Source: Spongilla lacustris (lineage: Eukaryota > Porifera > Demospongiae > Spongillida > Spongillidae). From it: a stretch of 64,000 bases of DNA. The stretch lies in the NCBI GenBank assembly GCA_949361645.1, contig OX442419.1, positions 7,402,714 through 7,466,713 on the forward strand, written 5' to 3'. The translations under genes and the position numbers were made by a program. Below are positions 32,901 to 47,900 of the stretch, piece after piece. Position 1 is the first letter of the stretch; every line of letters starts with the position of its first letter. The notes beneath the pieces are model-generated. The model was not told the DNA's origin, did not search any database, and saw only the letters and a program-made list of their open reading frames with translations.

Positions 32901-35900
32901 AACCACTACAGTATCTCTTCAGTGAGACACGCCCTGTACCACCGATGGCATCATCAAGAATACAACGGTGGGCGTTGACTTTAAGTGCCTACAATTATCG
33001 TATTGTGTTTAAGTCTGGTGATTCTCAAGCAAATGCCGATGCTTTCAGTAGATTGCCACTTAGTGAGAGTACTGCAGATGTGCCTGTTCCCGGGGACACC
33101 ATATTCATGTTGGAAACGCTCAGAACAGGCGACTCTCCTGTGACCGCTGCCGAAATAAAGTCCTGGACGGATAAAGATCCTATTCTGTCCCGTGTCAGAA
33201 ACATGGCTTTGACTGGATGGCAGGCTCACGCTAGTAACGATGCGACTTTTCGTCCATACAAGCAGAGAGAATGCGAGCTAAGCGTGCAGGATGGGTGTGT
33301 ATTGTGGGGGCATCGCGTAGTTATTCCGCCTGCTGGGAGAGAGGCTGTGATGCGTACTCTGCATGATGCTCACCCTGGGATCACGCGTATGAAGGGACTA
33401 GCTAGAAGTTTTGTTTGGTGGCCTGGGATTGATGCTGACTTAGAGGGCAAAGTAAAAGGTTGTCAAGCTTGTCAGGAACATGGTAAAGCACCTGCGGTGG
33501 CCCCCTTGCACCCGTGGGAGTGGCCAGCCAGACCATGGTCTCGACTTCATTTGGACTTTGCAGGCCCGTTTTTGGGAAAAATGTTTATGGTCGTTGTGGA
33601 TGCGCATTCAAAGTGGTTAGATGTAGCTGTGGTAACAACACCTTCTTCTCAACAGGCCATTAAAGTATTGAGAAACCTTTTTGCCACGCATGGTCTACCA
33701 GAAATGATGGTTTCAGATAATGGTTCCGCATTCACTAGTGCTGAGTTCCAGACATTTGTTAAAAGAAATGGCATCAGGCATGTGAGAAGCGCTCCTTATC
33801 ATCCATCATCTAATGGACAAGCTGAGAGAGTGGTCCAGACCTTCAAGGAGGCCATTTTACCACTGGAGATCTGGATACAAGGCTGGCCAGATTTCTATTT
33901 CAGTATCGGCTTACACCACACACAACAACTGGACTTTCACCTGCGGAGATGTTGTTGGGTCGGCGGCCACGATCCCACCTGGACCTTTTGCATCCAGACA
34001 TCTCACCCAAGGTGACTCAAAGACAGGAGCTGCAGAAGGAAGCCCATGATCAACATGCCAAGTATCGCAAGTTCCAGAATGGGGATTTGGTGTATGCACG
34101 TAATTTTCATGGTTCTCCCATGTGGGTCCCAGGAGTGGTCACCGCTATGTCTGGTCCTGTGTCCATGGTGATACAGCTGGAGGATGGTCAAGCTGTGCGT
34201 CGTCATACAGACCATGTAAAGGCTCGGTCACCCACACCTGAGCCGCAAGTCCCTAAGAAGACTACAGCAGCACAGCAGGATGAAGTAGTTGACCTTCCAG
34301 ACATTCAGGAGGAGGCTGCAACAAGAGATGAGGAAAGACCACCCATGGTTGACATCTCAGTACCTCTAGCTGATGCTGTAATCCAGGCAGTTCCTGAACC
34401 CATTCCAAATCCAGTTCCACTCCGTCGGTCTACCAGGGACCGACGCCCACCTGATCGTTTGTAGCAGCAGCCTTTGCAAGGAGGGAGGAAATGTAATATT
34501 TGTACTGTTGACTATGTCTAGTCTCTCTGTCCTTCTCTGTCTGTCATTGTGCATGCTCTATAGATGACGTCATAGTTGCCAGTCAGTCTGTCCATCTGTG
34601 AATTCCTATATAAGTGTATTGCTTGTGTGAGTACAGAGTTCTTGAATATAGCCTGCTGCCCGTGATTGGGCTGCACCATCCAGTCTACTGACAATACGCG
34701 TGTAACGTGTACATTGGCGACACTACAGGTATGTAAGATTCGGAAAAATGGGACGGTTTTTTTTATTTTAATGAGATTTTCAATTGAATGTGACAGCCTA
34801 GAGTGACCCGGGTCTTGATGAGCTCAAGAAATGATAGGCGCATGTACACATGTACATAACAGGCCATAAGTGGTTTAGATTGAATTGTATTTTTACCATT
34901 ATAATAATATACTGTACATTGTAATTCTAAAGGTTAATTTAACTTCAAAAGGATATGATAGTAAAATATGCCTTCATGTGATTATGGTACCATCCATTTC
35001 ATTTTTCAAGAACAGGATGACCACTAACTAAGGCATACATATAGTGTGTTAGTCAAGCATTACCGAGGCTGTGAAATCAAAGCCTATATTTGAATGCTGG
35101 TGTTTATTATTCCAACTCAATTACACTGAACCAGTTAATGATGATACTACTGATGTTGGGCTCCGTAACATATTTTTGTAACATCTCAACAATGTCTGTA
35201 AATTATTCATACAAATGCACATATTGACTATTGTTCTTTACTGACTGCACAAGAAAATAGATATTCAGATTTACATGTACATGTATATCCGATATTAAAA
35301 AAAATGGATGCAAAATATATGGATGCTACCATAAGTTACATGTACATTGCATGCACACACTGACCTCTGTGTCTGGCCCTCGTACAAACTTGTATTTGCG
35401 AAGAACATGCACTAAAGTGCTCTTAGCTTCCAATAATGCCAGCCTCATTCCAACACAGTTTCGTGGCCCCCATCCAAATGGCATATGAGAGAGTTGTGGG
35501 CGTTTGGCTATCTCCTCTTCAGTAAAACTACATGAAATATACATGTACATGGGAGAGAAAGGAAAACTGAAGTTTAATGATCGGACAAAACTTATCTGCT
35601 ATGATTACCGCTCAGGTCTAAATTTTTCTGGTTCATCCCAAATGTTCTTATCATGGTGTAACACCATTATTGGAACAATGATACCAGTTCCTTCAGGAAC
35701 AATGAAACCACCAATATCTGCAGACTTTGTGCACAAGCGATGAGTCCTACAAATAAATAATAGCATTTGTAAGATACCATTTATACATAATACATAAAAT
35801 TTAAAATGTATACGGCTTGGAAAAGAAGCACAATTACAAGTACATGTATGTGTGGTGTTTTTGTTAAATGCATTAGTTAATCCTTTACTATAAGCAACAA

Positions 35901-38900
35901 AGGTGGCAAACTTTGTCAAAAATAAAAGGTAGAGAGTTGCTGGTCCAAACTGTACACAATGCATGATCATTACTAGTGCTTCTCAAATTATTGCATGGAA
36001 TAATGTACATCTGATGAGTGATTAGAGAAGGTAAATTTGGTAGCTCTGACATAAATGATGAAGAGAATTGCAGAGTTGATGTGACTTATTGTGCAAATTT
36101 ACTTGTACAAATACAATAAAGACATGTAATAACCTTAACAGTAAGTGACATACGTCCAGCTCACCAAGGTGAGACTTAATGTATCTACATTTGGTTTAGT
36201 AACATATGCACCCTAAAAGTGACATGCATGGTGGGAGATTAAACATCTAACAGCCAAACTAGGAGTGAGCTACTGAACAGCTAGCGAGATGGAGATGTAA
36301 CATAACATGAATTAATGAGAGGGACTAGTGGACATCAGGTGCACATTCTGAAGGGGAAAACTAATTGTGATGAATAGGTTGAAGAGGAAGATGAGCAAAA
36401 GAAGAGCAAAATGCCAATGAACTTCAAAAAAAAAAAAGAAAAATATCAGTGCACTACTTTATTTAACAGTGATTGCCTTAAGCAGATGCTGAAACAGCAT
36501 TGATAACAACACGTACATTAGTATTATCTGTGTTGAGATCAGGTGCACGATGGAGAATCAAACACTTCTGGCTCAAAGAGGCTGCCTATACATAATCTAA
36601 TGAAAGTTTTTAATATGTGCCATTAATTTACACATGTGACCTAGTTGGTCCTCATCAAATATTTTCGCATGTGTGAGTATCTGTTTAAAGACAACATCTT
36701 GTCTCCTAAAAACTCCACAAGTAGATGGACTTGCTGCACAGCATTAATCAATGCAGCAATTGAAACCTACATATGCATGACATAAATGTATTGCTAGAGA
36801 TGAGTATGTACATGTACATCAGAAAAGTGGTGGATCTACACTAGTACTGCTAAACATACTTTCTGACTAATGCAACAATGCATGCTTGTGATTGGACTTC
36901 CAAGCCAGCCTAGAGCCAAATGGGAAATACGTGTTGCACTTTAACAAATATTTGGGCTGCTGTCTCTACATGTACTTGATGGGAATACTGATTTTGCCCC
37001 ACTTGATGATAAAATTACTACATCTAAATGTGATTGTTCATTAAGTAAGTATACAAACATCCCTATCAAGCATTGAACCTTGCTTTGTTACCTTGTATGA
37101 ATGTACTGGTACATGAAAAAAATGCAGTGGCCCTATATTTGCATTCCATTAATACAATATTTGATGTACAGTACATGAACCAGCTCACATTGCTCCAGGT
37201 GGGTATATACGAAGTGATTCTTGTATCACCATATCCAGATAATCAATCTCTTGAGACGCATCATACACTGAGGCCTCCTGAAAAGCAATAAAGTTATGTT
37301 TAATACTAATTAGGCATTCTATATGTAGTCTATATGTATGCAAACATATACAAAAATTCGTAGTGTATGGTTTTATGTTCCTATAAAAAATACCTAAAGT
37401 ATGCAAATGATCTGCAGTAACCTCTGCACTTGTACATGTACAGGTATATCGCATGTTGCATAATAGATTATGAAAGCAGTACACTGTATATAATATATTT
37501 TTATTGTGGCATTCAAATCAGTTAGGTAGCAGTACATGTATGTCAGCAAGTGGTCAGTGGTATCAAAATATCTTGCATTTACTCCACATTTTTTCATGCA
37601 AGTATTTTATAGGACAAAGAGCCTGCTATTCTGCTCATAATGACAGCCACCCTTCCAAAAAAAACACTTTCATTGCCCTTGTAACCAGTTATGTGAATTA
37701 TCAACTGTGCTTTTAAAATGGTGTGAAAAATAACGTAGTGCTGCAACAAAAGGCAAATCAGCAGAGGTAAAGAAGACAAAAGTCAAGACTTCCAGAGATT
37801 TGTACAGCATGCTTGTTATTAATGAACAGTAAATGTGACATTGCAACAAGTAAGAGATCATGTCATATATGTGTGACAAAATTTGTCAACAGAAGTTTTG
37901 ATCAACTTACAGTAGCAGTCAAAAACAAGTATTATAAATTCTACGCTCTCACTTTATCCATGCCGTAACTTTATTCAATTAACATAAAATGGACACAAGT
38001 TATTTAAAAATTCACAGACTCGAGCATGACATTAGCTTACTGAAGTGGTCAGGTGTGGTTTGTGATTTATTTATCTGGGTACGTGAAAGGTGCATAACTG
38101 CTATACTTAGGTTATGTTTTTAAAACACTATGCTCCAAAAAGGTACAGTAATCCTACCTCTTCTACTATATGCCAATGTTAATTGCGTGTGATCACTACA
38201 GATGTGTGCTTCATTTGTTACCGCTACGGTATGATGAAAGAGAAACTGATTTATTGATTTGTATTAGTGGTGACTAAAATTGGACAGGGGGAGGGGTGCA
38301 AATGCTTTTTTTGTGTGTATGTACAAATGTGTCTATCTGGTAAATTAATGTTTAAAAGCTAAGAAGATATAAATGTAATGAACCTAAAGCTGAAAAACTA
38401 GTGAAGTATATACATGTACATGTAAATATATACATGTAAATATATGAGCAACAGTACCTGTACTGCTATCTAAATCAAGGATATATATGTACATATGTGC
38501 ACACTTGCACATGTCTCCACTAATTAGCATGCAGTTGTACATGTACTACTTACAGGTTTGGTGCAAAAATACTCTTCTATATCATCATGCAACTTTTCTT
38601 GGACATCAGGGTTCATGGCCAGAAGATAAGAAGTAAAAGCAAGTGTATTGGCTGTGGTTTCATAACCAGCAAGTAGAAATGCAATGTAATGAGATACAAT
38701 CTCAGCATCACTAAGTTTCCCTTTCTTCTCTTGCACACTTTCAGTTCCGTCTACATGACCTTTCTCCTCTCCATCCTCCTGCTCATCTCCACTGGCCTCT
38801 ATCAGTAGCTGAATAAGACTCTTTTGCTGGAAAAGTAACAGAAATGTGTGTGCAAAGAATAGGTCATGAGTGTCAAGGGTCATTGAAGGTCAGTGGACAC

Positions 38901-41900
38901 CTTGGTTGATGCTCTTTGTTGCCTTCTTGCTTTTACTATAGCACGGGCCGTGTCTTCGAGATATTTGACACATTTCAACAGCTCTGAGCTCTGGAATCGT
39001 CTTACAAGATTTGCCAGAGCTGGAAAATGACCTGAAATAGAAATGTACTTCACCTTAGCAATTTAGTATCAATACCCCAAATTGAAAATCAAAGAGATAC
39101 AGGGTCAGCAGACTCCAAATTTACATTGTACTTTCAATAGCTGTCACTCAATAATGGCTTATTGTTCAGTGTCCAACGGAAATATTTTTACATGCATGTA
39201 CACTGGTATCAAGTGCATTAAAGCTGCCACTTTGTCTGCATTATTATCTACAGTGTTTTAATGACAGTGTTATCATCTCCATGGCTTCATCCCATTTGTT
39301 CAGCTACGCAACATTGTTCCAGCCCTAAAAATAATACACATTTACATGTACATGCAAGTATAAGTATACATTCAGGAATTCATATAAAAGTAGGTTTGGT
39401 AGCTATAGATATGACTGAGCTGTAGTAATGTGAATCATGACATAATGAATGATACCAGTAAATATGTTCAGATTCTATTCTATACTACCATACCAATGTC
39501 ATTCAATGTACATGTACATGTTCTTAATGCACAGAAAATTAACTCATCACATTCTGTTTGCATCTTATAACATCTCGATGCAAATGTAACATAACTACAT
39601 TCCCCAAAAGACAAGGCAACACAAAACCATAACAACACACAACCATCTACATATTCCACTTTAACATACTTTACAGTGTATAAGCAAACACCCAATTAGA
39701 GTTTACTACAAACTTCAAATCTGTTTACTTGATTTGAATCATCGGGTAGGCAGGAAAACATAAAGCTTCATTATTAGAGTAGCGACTTGTGAAATACTAT
39801 CGTATATCTCACAAGTTAAACAAGCTAATATGGAACCGACATTGAGGTTTGTACATGTAATATTTAATTATCAATGCCCATGGATTTTAATCAGCTTGGA
39901 ACTGCCTGCAATGTGCATCATAATGGCCTGCTTTATGTGATATAGTAAAGCTTGAAGCTGGTGCCCTTCCATCACTCCCATCAACTGACAGGCCGACAAG
40001 TTCAAAGTATTAGAATAATGCCTTAACAAGCCTCATGGCACATCCCCCAGCATAGCTGAATCTATAACCAGATGCATTAACTCACTTCCCTGTATATCTG
40101 ACAACAGGCTCATGTAAAACTTTCTTTTTTTAGTTACGGTCAGCCTACATGTAATGTCGTTGTTAATTATTATTTTTTAAGTCAAATGTCAGGTCAAAAA
40201 ATTTGGATCTGGTCATCCGACTTTAAATCAGCTCAATAGATTTAAATTGAGTCAACCACATTATAAATTAGGTTGAAAATTCAATAACATACATGTGTAC
40301 AAATATACATGTACATCCACACGTATCCAATAACAAATTCTTGGAACTCACTTAGCATCACTAACAAAAAGGGATTGTTATTACGCCCGAACTTAGAAAT
40401 GTGTTCACCAGCCTGTGTTAAATGGTCATCTTTGCTTCTTTGAAGATCCACTTCTCTGTCAAATGCCACTGCCAGGATTACTTCCATTGTGAACAAGCTA
40501 TATGTTCTGAGTACGATTTACAATGTGACATTGATACATATAGGTACTTATATACATGTACACACTTGTAAACCCAAAATGCAGTATAATAATTGCCCTG
40601 CATAACAAAGCTGACTGCATGAGAAAAAAAAGTAATATGGTTTAATGTTATTTTCAAAACAACAAATGCATTTTTGTAAATATGAGGAAGAGATAACCTA
40701 CCAATGATTTTTTTAAAAACAATATATTTATTATTATATATTTTAAGGCTGGTTATCATTATATTATTATCACACGTACATGTACACATATAATAACATC
40801 AGCTACACACAGACATATGACAAATTTATAAGATGGGGCCCACTGTGTAAAAAGGGTTGTTATACACTAGTGTATAACATCAATTAGTGGTGTATAACAC
40901 TGCGTATTGAGACGTTATACACGTGTATATGCAATAACGTCTATATACACACTGTTATACAGTAGTGTATAACAATACCTTTTTCATAGTGGGGGCATTA
41001 ACTGGGTTAGGATGGATGTGGCATTTGTAAGTTAAGGTGGCTATAAATCTCATTCAAGATTACAATGCATTATAATATGGGAAAGTTTACGAGAAAAGGG
41101 ACCTAGCGTTTATTATAAAAAAGTATAATAAAAATGCATTACGTTTGATTTGCTATAACTTCCGAACAGTTAACGCTACCAACTTCCTATTTTCAACACT
41201 TCATACTGCACCATTTCTCTATGGTAAAATACATTTTGGAGTCTTGCACTTGCTCCGTGTCAGTATTGCAACGTTCGATACCCCACTGGGTTCAAACCCG
41301 CCATAACTTTCGGTAGGAGTAATCAATTCGCTTCAAATTCGGTTTGTAGGTAGAGAGGTCCTATACCTATCGATTTGTTCTGTTCGTTGGCCATCCGTTA
41401 CGGAGATACAGTTGAACAAACTACGTGCACGTTTTCCCGCTTGATTCGCGCCAATGTTATAATCCCCGCCTCCCCATACATTGAGTGGAACGCAATATGC
41501 CCAAATCATTGGCGCGAATCGAGCGCGAAAATGGGCACGTAGTTTGTTCAACTGTACATGTATCTCCGTAATGGATGGCATAAAAATCAACGAACAGAAC
41601 AAATCGATAGGTATAGGACCTCTCTACCTACAAACCGAATTTGAAGCGAATTGATTACTCCTACCGAAAGTTATGGCGGGTTTGAACCCAGTGGGGTATC
41701 GAACGTTGCAATACTGACACGGAGCAAGTGCAAGACTCCAAAATGTATTTTACCATAGAGAAATGGTGCAGTATGAAGTGTTGAAAATAGGAAGGTGATA
41801 GCGTTAACTGTTCGGAAGTTATAGCAAATCAAACGTAATGCATTTTTATTATACTTTTTTATAATAAACGCTAGGTCCCTTTTCTCGTAAACTTTCCCAT

Positions 41901-44900
41901 ATATACATGTACATGTATAAATCTTTTTATGCTACTGCTAGACTACTGAACTAGCATATCAGTCCAAGACACGAACAAGGGCATCTAACTATACAAGCAA
42001 CATACATGTAGTAACTATCAAGTCCCATGTACATGTACATGCAGGTCATACAGAACAATGCCTCATCCAGATAAAAAATAATCAACCTACATCTTTTATC
42101 CTAACATGCACAAGTACTATACTGTGAAATACAACCTTTTTTATTTGATTGGTGCTTTGATGCCTATATATTATTATTAATCAGTAATTATTCTGTATAT
42201 GGGAAATGGATTAAAAGGTACCATTTCATAAATTTATAAAATGATCAGTTCTGAACTGATATTCATCACATCATGCCACAACATTTCTCTATGATACAAT
42301 ATATTTCAGTATATTAAGAGGTCCGACAAGTCATGGGGTTCAAGCAACACATATCTTTTTGGCTGCAGCATTGCTTGAAATGTTTTGTATATATACATAT
42401 ACAGTTAGCTACAATGTGTTCAAATTACGCACTACAGAGATAAAAGGTAATTCCAATATTGTCAAGCTAGGTACCTCATGATACATGGTTAAAAGATTCG
42501 AATTGCATCATATTGCTTGCTTTAAAATGGGCTTTATTTATTCATACAAATTGTATTGCTCAATTAACACTTATGATATAATCTGTGCACCCACCTCACA
42601 TACATGGCTTACATGCAAATCTTGAAACACAGAACCACACAGTTTTCATGTACATGTACATGTATTGCCATAAGTATGTTTCATTAATACAATAAATACA
42701 TAAACTAGTACCTCCAAATATCAATGCTCTTGTCACTGTTTGCCACAGTATCCAGCTTTTCTAACAACATTAGACATCCCTTGTCTATTTGGGTAGCCAT
42801 CTATGCATTAAAACAACACACGCACACACAAAAAAATCATTAATTCAATTCATCATCTGCCAGCATAATTTAAATTCCTTCTGTGCCAACTTCCAATCCA
42901 AATATAGTCCACAATTCAGAGGAACAAACACATAGTCAGAGTTGTTCAGTCATAAGCATAGCCATAACACTCTGCTCCACCCCCAATCATTAATACCACA
43001 CATCGCAAACAGTTCAATACTGAGGAGGCCCCCTCCATAACTGCCAAAACTAATCCCTCTCAAATATAATGCTTCACTTCATAAACTGACTGGGTCAGAA
43101 TGCGGACAATAAGTTGTATCATTAGAACACATAGATTTATTGCGATATACATAATGTGGGAAAGTTTACGAGAAAAGGGACCTAGCGTTTATTATAAAAA
43201 AGTATAATAAAAATGCATTACGTTTGATTTGCCATAACTTCCGAACAGTTAACGCTATCACCTTCCTATTTTCAACACTTCATACTGCCCCATTTCTCTA
43301 TGGTAAAATACATTTTGGAGTCTTGCACTTGCTCCGTGTCAGTATTGCAACGTTCGATACTCCACTGGGTTCAAACCCACCATAACTTTCGGTAGGAGTA
43401 ATCAATTCGCTTCAAATTCGGTTTGTAGGTAGAGAGGTCCTATACCTATCGATTTGTTCTGTTCGTTAATTTTTATGCCATCCGTTACGGAGATACAGTT
43501 GAACAAACTACGTGCACGTTTTCCCGCTTGATTCGCGCCAATGTTATAATCCCCGCCTCCCTATACATTGAGCGGAACGCAATTTGCCCAAATCATTGGC
43601 GCGAATCGAGCGCGAAAATGGGCACGTAGTTTGTTCAACTGTATCTCCGTAATGGATGGCATAAAAATCAACGAACAGAACAAATCGATAGGTATAGGAC
43701 CTCTCTACCTACAAACCGAATTTGAAGCGAATTGATTACTCCTACCGAAAGTTATGGCGGGTTTGAACCCAGTGGAGTATCGAACGTTGCAATACTGACA
43801 CGGAGCAAGTGCAAGACTCCAAAATGTATTTTACCATAGAGAAATGGCGCAGTATGAAGTGTTGAAAATAGGAAGGTGATAGCGTTAACTGTTCGGAAGT
43901 TATGGCAAATCAAACGTAATGCATTTTTATTATACTTTTTTATAATAAACGCTAGGTCCCTTTTCTCGTAAACTTTCCCATGTGTTAAATTAATATTCAG
44001 TTTCTTTGAAAAATGCAGCTTTCTACAGTGGAGATCGTGGTAGTTGAACGAAAAAAAAATTGACATTAATTTTATGTTTCTTTGAATTTAAAACAATAAC
44101 CACATGTGATATTGAAAATCTAACTGCACAGATACATGGGCTATACAATTGTCATCAAGTAAAAAATATGATGCATCACATGACTTTAACGTTCTACCAC
44201 TTTCGTTTTCAGTGACCCCAGTCTTGTCAACTGAGTTTTCCTATTTATCTTCACTCAGGGATAGTAGATCAGGATGATTATTGGGATGTAGCTTAAGCAC
44301 CAACCTCTAAATCAAGGTTGCCGTAGGCCGGCTAGGGGTCCGGCCTGAGGCCAGCCGGCCTGCCAGCCAGGTCTGACAGGTCGGCCTGGCAGGCCAGATT
44401 ATAAACGTTAATCAATTATTACGTAACGTTACGATGTCAATCAACTTAGCATGTAACTCAAGCATTTCCGATCTGTCGGTTTCAACGATTCTAGACCTAT
44501 ACCATCTGCTCAGCAGCTCAATGGAATACAATCCCGAGGAACTTGTGAGATTCACGCCGTTGCAAAGGTTTAGCAGTAGCACAAACACACCTGCATCAGT
44601 GTACATCGAAAGAGAAAGGGTTCATTGATTGACACAAACCGTTCTCCAGGGAGGACTCCACTCTAGAAAGACACATTGATCAAATGAAAAATGCCGAAGT
44701 CTCAGTAGTTTGTGCCAAACAAAAAAAGACCATTTTAACAGCCAAGAAATCGCCGGCAGCTTGAGCAGTATATTAATTCCATCTCTCACAAAAGTTGCTT
44801 CAGCACGACAAAGCCACGCAACTCTTACACTTAGCTCTTGCATGGTGTGAAAATTTGCCCCCCCCCCCCCCCCCCAGATCTTTCTGACACTGAATTTGTT

Positions 44901-47900
44901 GCATGCATCTCAGCATGTTTCTTCAAAATTAGTGATGTACTTGGATTTTCAATAAAACGAGGGACGTACTTAGGATACTTGGAATGCACCTCCCTTGTTC
45001 CCAGTCCAGTTGTGTCTGGCTAGCAAGACTACTTCAAGTTGGCCACATAAAGTATGCACTACTTCTCGTGCTTAATAACTAATAAACATAATGCTAGTGT
45101 AGTATGCAGCCACACAGTGCATGTTTACTGTTGCACCTTACTTTAGTAATTGAATACTGAACAAGAAGTGAATTTAATTGGTTTGCATATACAAATGTAC
45201 AAATAAAGTAGTCATATACTGCATGCATGTAGTGATACGTCGAGGGGGCGTGGTCTGGCCTGATAGGCCAGGGGTCCGGCCTGACAGGTCAGGCCAGCTC
45301 CCTGGCCTGTCAGGCAACCCTGCTCTAAATGATTTGGCCGAGCCAGATTCTGAACCCGGGAAACCGTTCGGTTCGATACGTAAGCTTATAAGGACTAAAA
45401 GTGTTTGGCATTTTGTTTTTCGAAGCGCTCGATTCATACTAGATAAAGCATTCAGTAATTCCGAGCGATGATCATTGCATTGTTTGGGCTCCTTTTACAA
45501 TGTACCAGCTTGTTTTTCCATTAGAATTCGGGTTGCCTAACTTCTGGCTTTAAAAACAGCACCATTTTCGGATGAATTTCATTGAAACGATGCCTTTATA
45601 AACAGTTATTCTCAGTTATGGCTAAGTAAGTGGGCGGTGGTACGACTCAAACCTAGAATGGTTCTTTTCCGAACCAAGCATAATCCATCTGTGAACGACG
45701 GCGGAGAGCAAGCAAAGGGGTAGAGCGTACTTGGGCATTGCTGCAGGAGAGTAAAGTTCCGAGGGTAATCCCAGCGATGCCCAACCGCCGCCCAGGTATG
45801 CTCTACCCCTATACTTACTCTCCACCATCGGTCACAGCTGGAAAGAATCATTTTCAGCTTGAGTCGTACCACCGGACCGCCAACTTTATCAGCAATAACT
45901 GATTATAACAGCACGTTTTTATGAAATTCATCTGAAAATGGTGCTGTTTTTAATGCCAGAAGTTTGGCAACCAGAATTCGAGTGGAAAAACAAGCTGGTA
46001 CACTGTAAAAAGGGGCCCAAATGATGCAATAATTATCGTTCGGAACAACTACATGCTTCAATTAGCCGAGCGCTTCGAAACACAAAAATGCCAAACACGT
46101 ATAGTCTTTATAAGTTACGTATCGCTCAAAAATACCCGAACGGTTTCCCGGGTTCAGAATCTGGCTCGACCAAATCATTTAGAGGTTGGTGCTTAAGCTA
46201 CATCCCAATAATCATCCTGATCCGCTATCCCTGAGTGAAGATAAATAGGAAAACTCAGTTGACAAGACTGGGGTCACTGAAAACGAAAGTGGTAGAACGT
46301 GACAGTCACGTGATGCATCATATTTTTGTCTACTTGATGACAATTGTATAGCCCATGTATCTGTGCAGTTAGATATATCACATGTGGTTATTGTTTTAAA
46401 TTCAAGTAAACATAAAATTAATGTCAATTTTTTTTTTCATTCAACTATCACGATCTCCACTGTATCCATGCTCACTGTTCCTCCGCACAACAACCAAATG
46501 CCAAAAATAGTATATAATCCTGTTCACAAAGCAGTCTATTTTTTATCCTGTTAAACCCGCAGACTAAAAGTGGCCTAGCTCTTCATAGATTAAACTTCCA
46601 CACATCCATGTCCTGTAAAATCTGTTTGGGTCACTCACTAGGAAGGCCTTTTGCTTCTAATCTGACAGAGAATTCAAGATAAATTTAAATAATTATAAAC
46701 ATACATGTACTCTAGAAAGTCCAGGTACAGCCTTCTAAGTATGTTATTGTTTGTGGCCATTGCTATATTGGCATTATTGTATGCCACTAAATCACATGAA
46801 CCGATTTATGCCAATATGAATTCTCAATCAAACACCTGAAAGTTGTGAAAGTTGTGAATGATGCTAGCAGTCATTGAAGAGTCAATATGAAAAAAGGAAA
46901 GGGAAAAGTGAAGGCGAAAGTGTAGATACATGTAACTGTGCTCTAATGTAAATGGAACAGTGTCCAGCAAAATCGGGCTTGTGGGGTTATAATTTTATTA
47001 CTACAAAACTTGCACGTTATACTAAACAACACATCTTCGCAACGGTACAACCTTTTCCTTCCAACACAGGGAAAAAACGCGTGAAATCAAACACTTGATT
47101 GAACATTAAAATCATCAGTAAAGAAATCAATTTTTATGTTCAATCACACAGTGATTTTACAGAGGATTTTAAAATCCTTTATAAAATCAAAACTTGATTC
47201 GACGCTTTTTTTCCGTGTGCCAAATTTTGTACACATGTTCCTACATCATCTCTCCATGTTATTATCCATTTTGGCGCTATAATAATTTTTACATGGCATC
47301 AGTGCAAAGATCGCTAATCCAACAGGTTAGAATTTCACATTTCTCCACGTACATCTACGAGCGTTGAAAACGCGTCACATTCGGAGTGTGCATAGAGGAG
47401 CCTGTAGCTATTGATTTGTTCTGTTCGTTAGTTTCTGTATCATCCGTTACGGAGTTACAGTTGAGCAAACTACATGCACGTTTTCCCACTTGATTCGTGC
47501 CAATGTTATTATCACCACCTCCCCATACAACACTGAGCCAGAGATAATATATAGAGGAATTGGAAACGAATCACGTGCCCCATAGACTTCAGCAATTTCA
47601 CGCACCCTATCCGTGCACGCGTGAATCGCTTAGGGGCGGAATTGAGGGCTTGAATTGAAGTCTTGAATGTTGTAAAGTAATGAAACAAGTCTTCTCAAGT
47701 TTAAATAAAGTAACCGATAGACGATACATTAAAGATTCATGAAATACTTTTTAGATTAGACTTTGCGCCATTTCATAACAATACAGAAAACGAATAGGCC
47801 ATTTTTTTTTACTTTGGGGACAGAATCCGTCGATCTAGAAGAACTGTCCTCGTCATTATTTGTTTATTTAATGCTCCTAGTCTATTACATGCCCATCGCT

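Larger units (their letters stand above)
30239..34727 (+). mobile_element. Ty3/gypsy LTR retrotransposon in a P450 intron
   Basis: The element is bounded by the 5 bp duplication GGTAT (30234-30238 and 34728-34732). It has two identical 236 bp LTRs starting TGTAATATTTG and ending CGACACTACA. A primer binding site complementary to the tRNA-Ser 3' end follows the left LTR, and a purine tract precedes the right LTR. It sits in the last intron of the P450 gene, antisense to it. The decayed P450 copy at 8-12 kb has the empty site, with AGTAAAGGTATG uninterrupted near 9510. Identical LTRs indicate a recent insertion, although the coding frame has a shift near its end. Confidence 0.95.
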
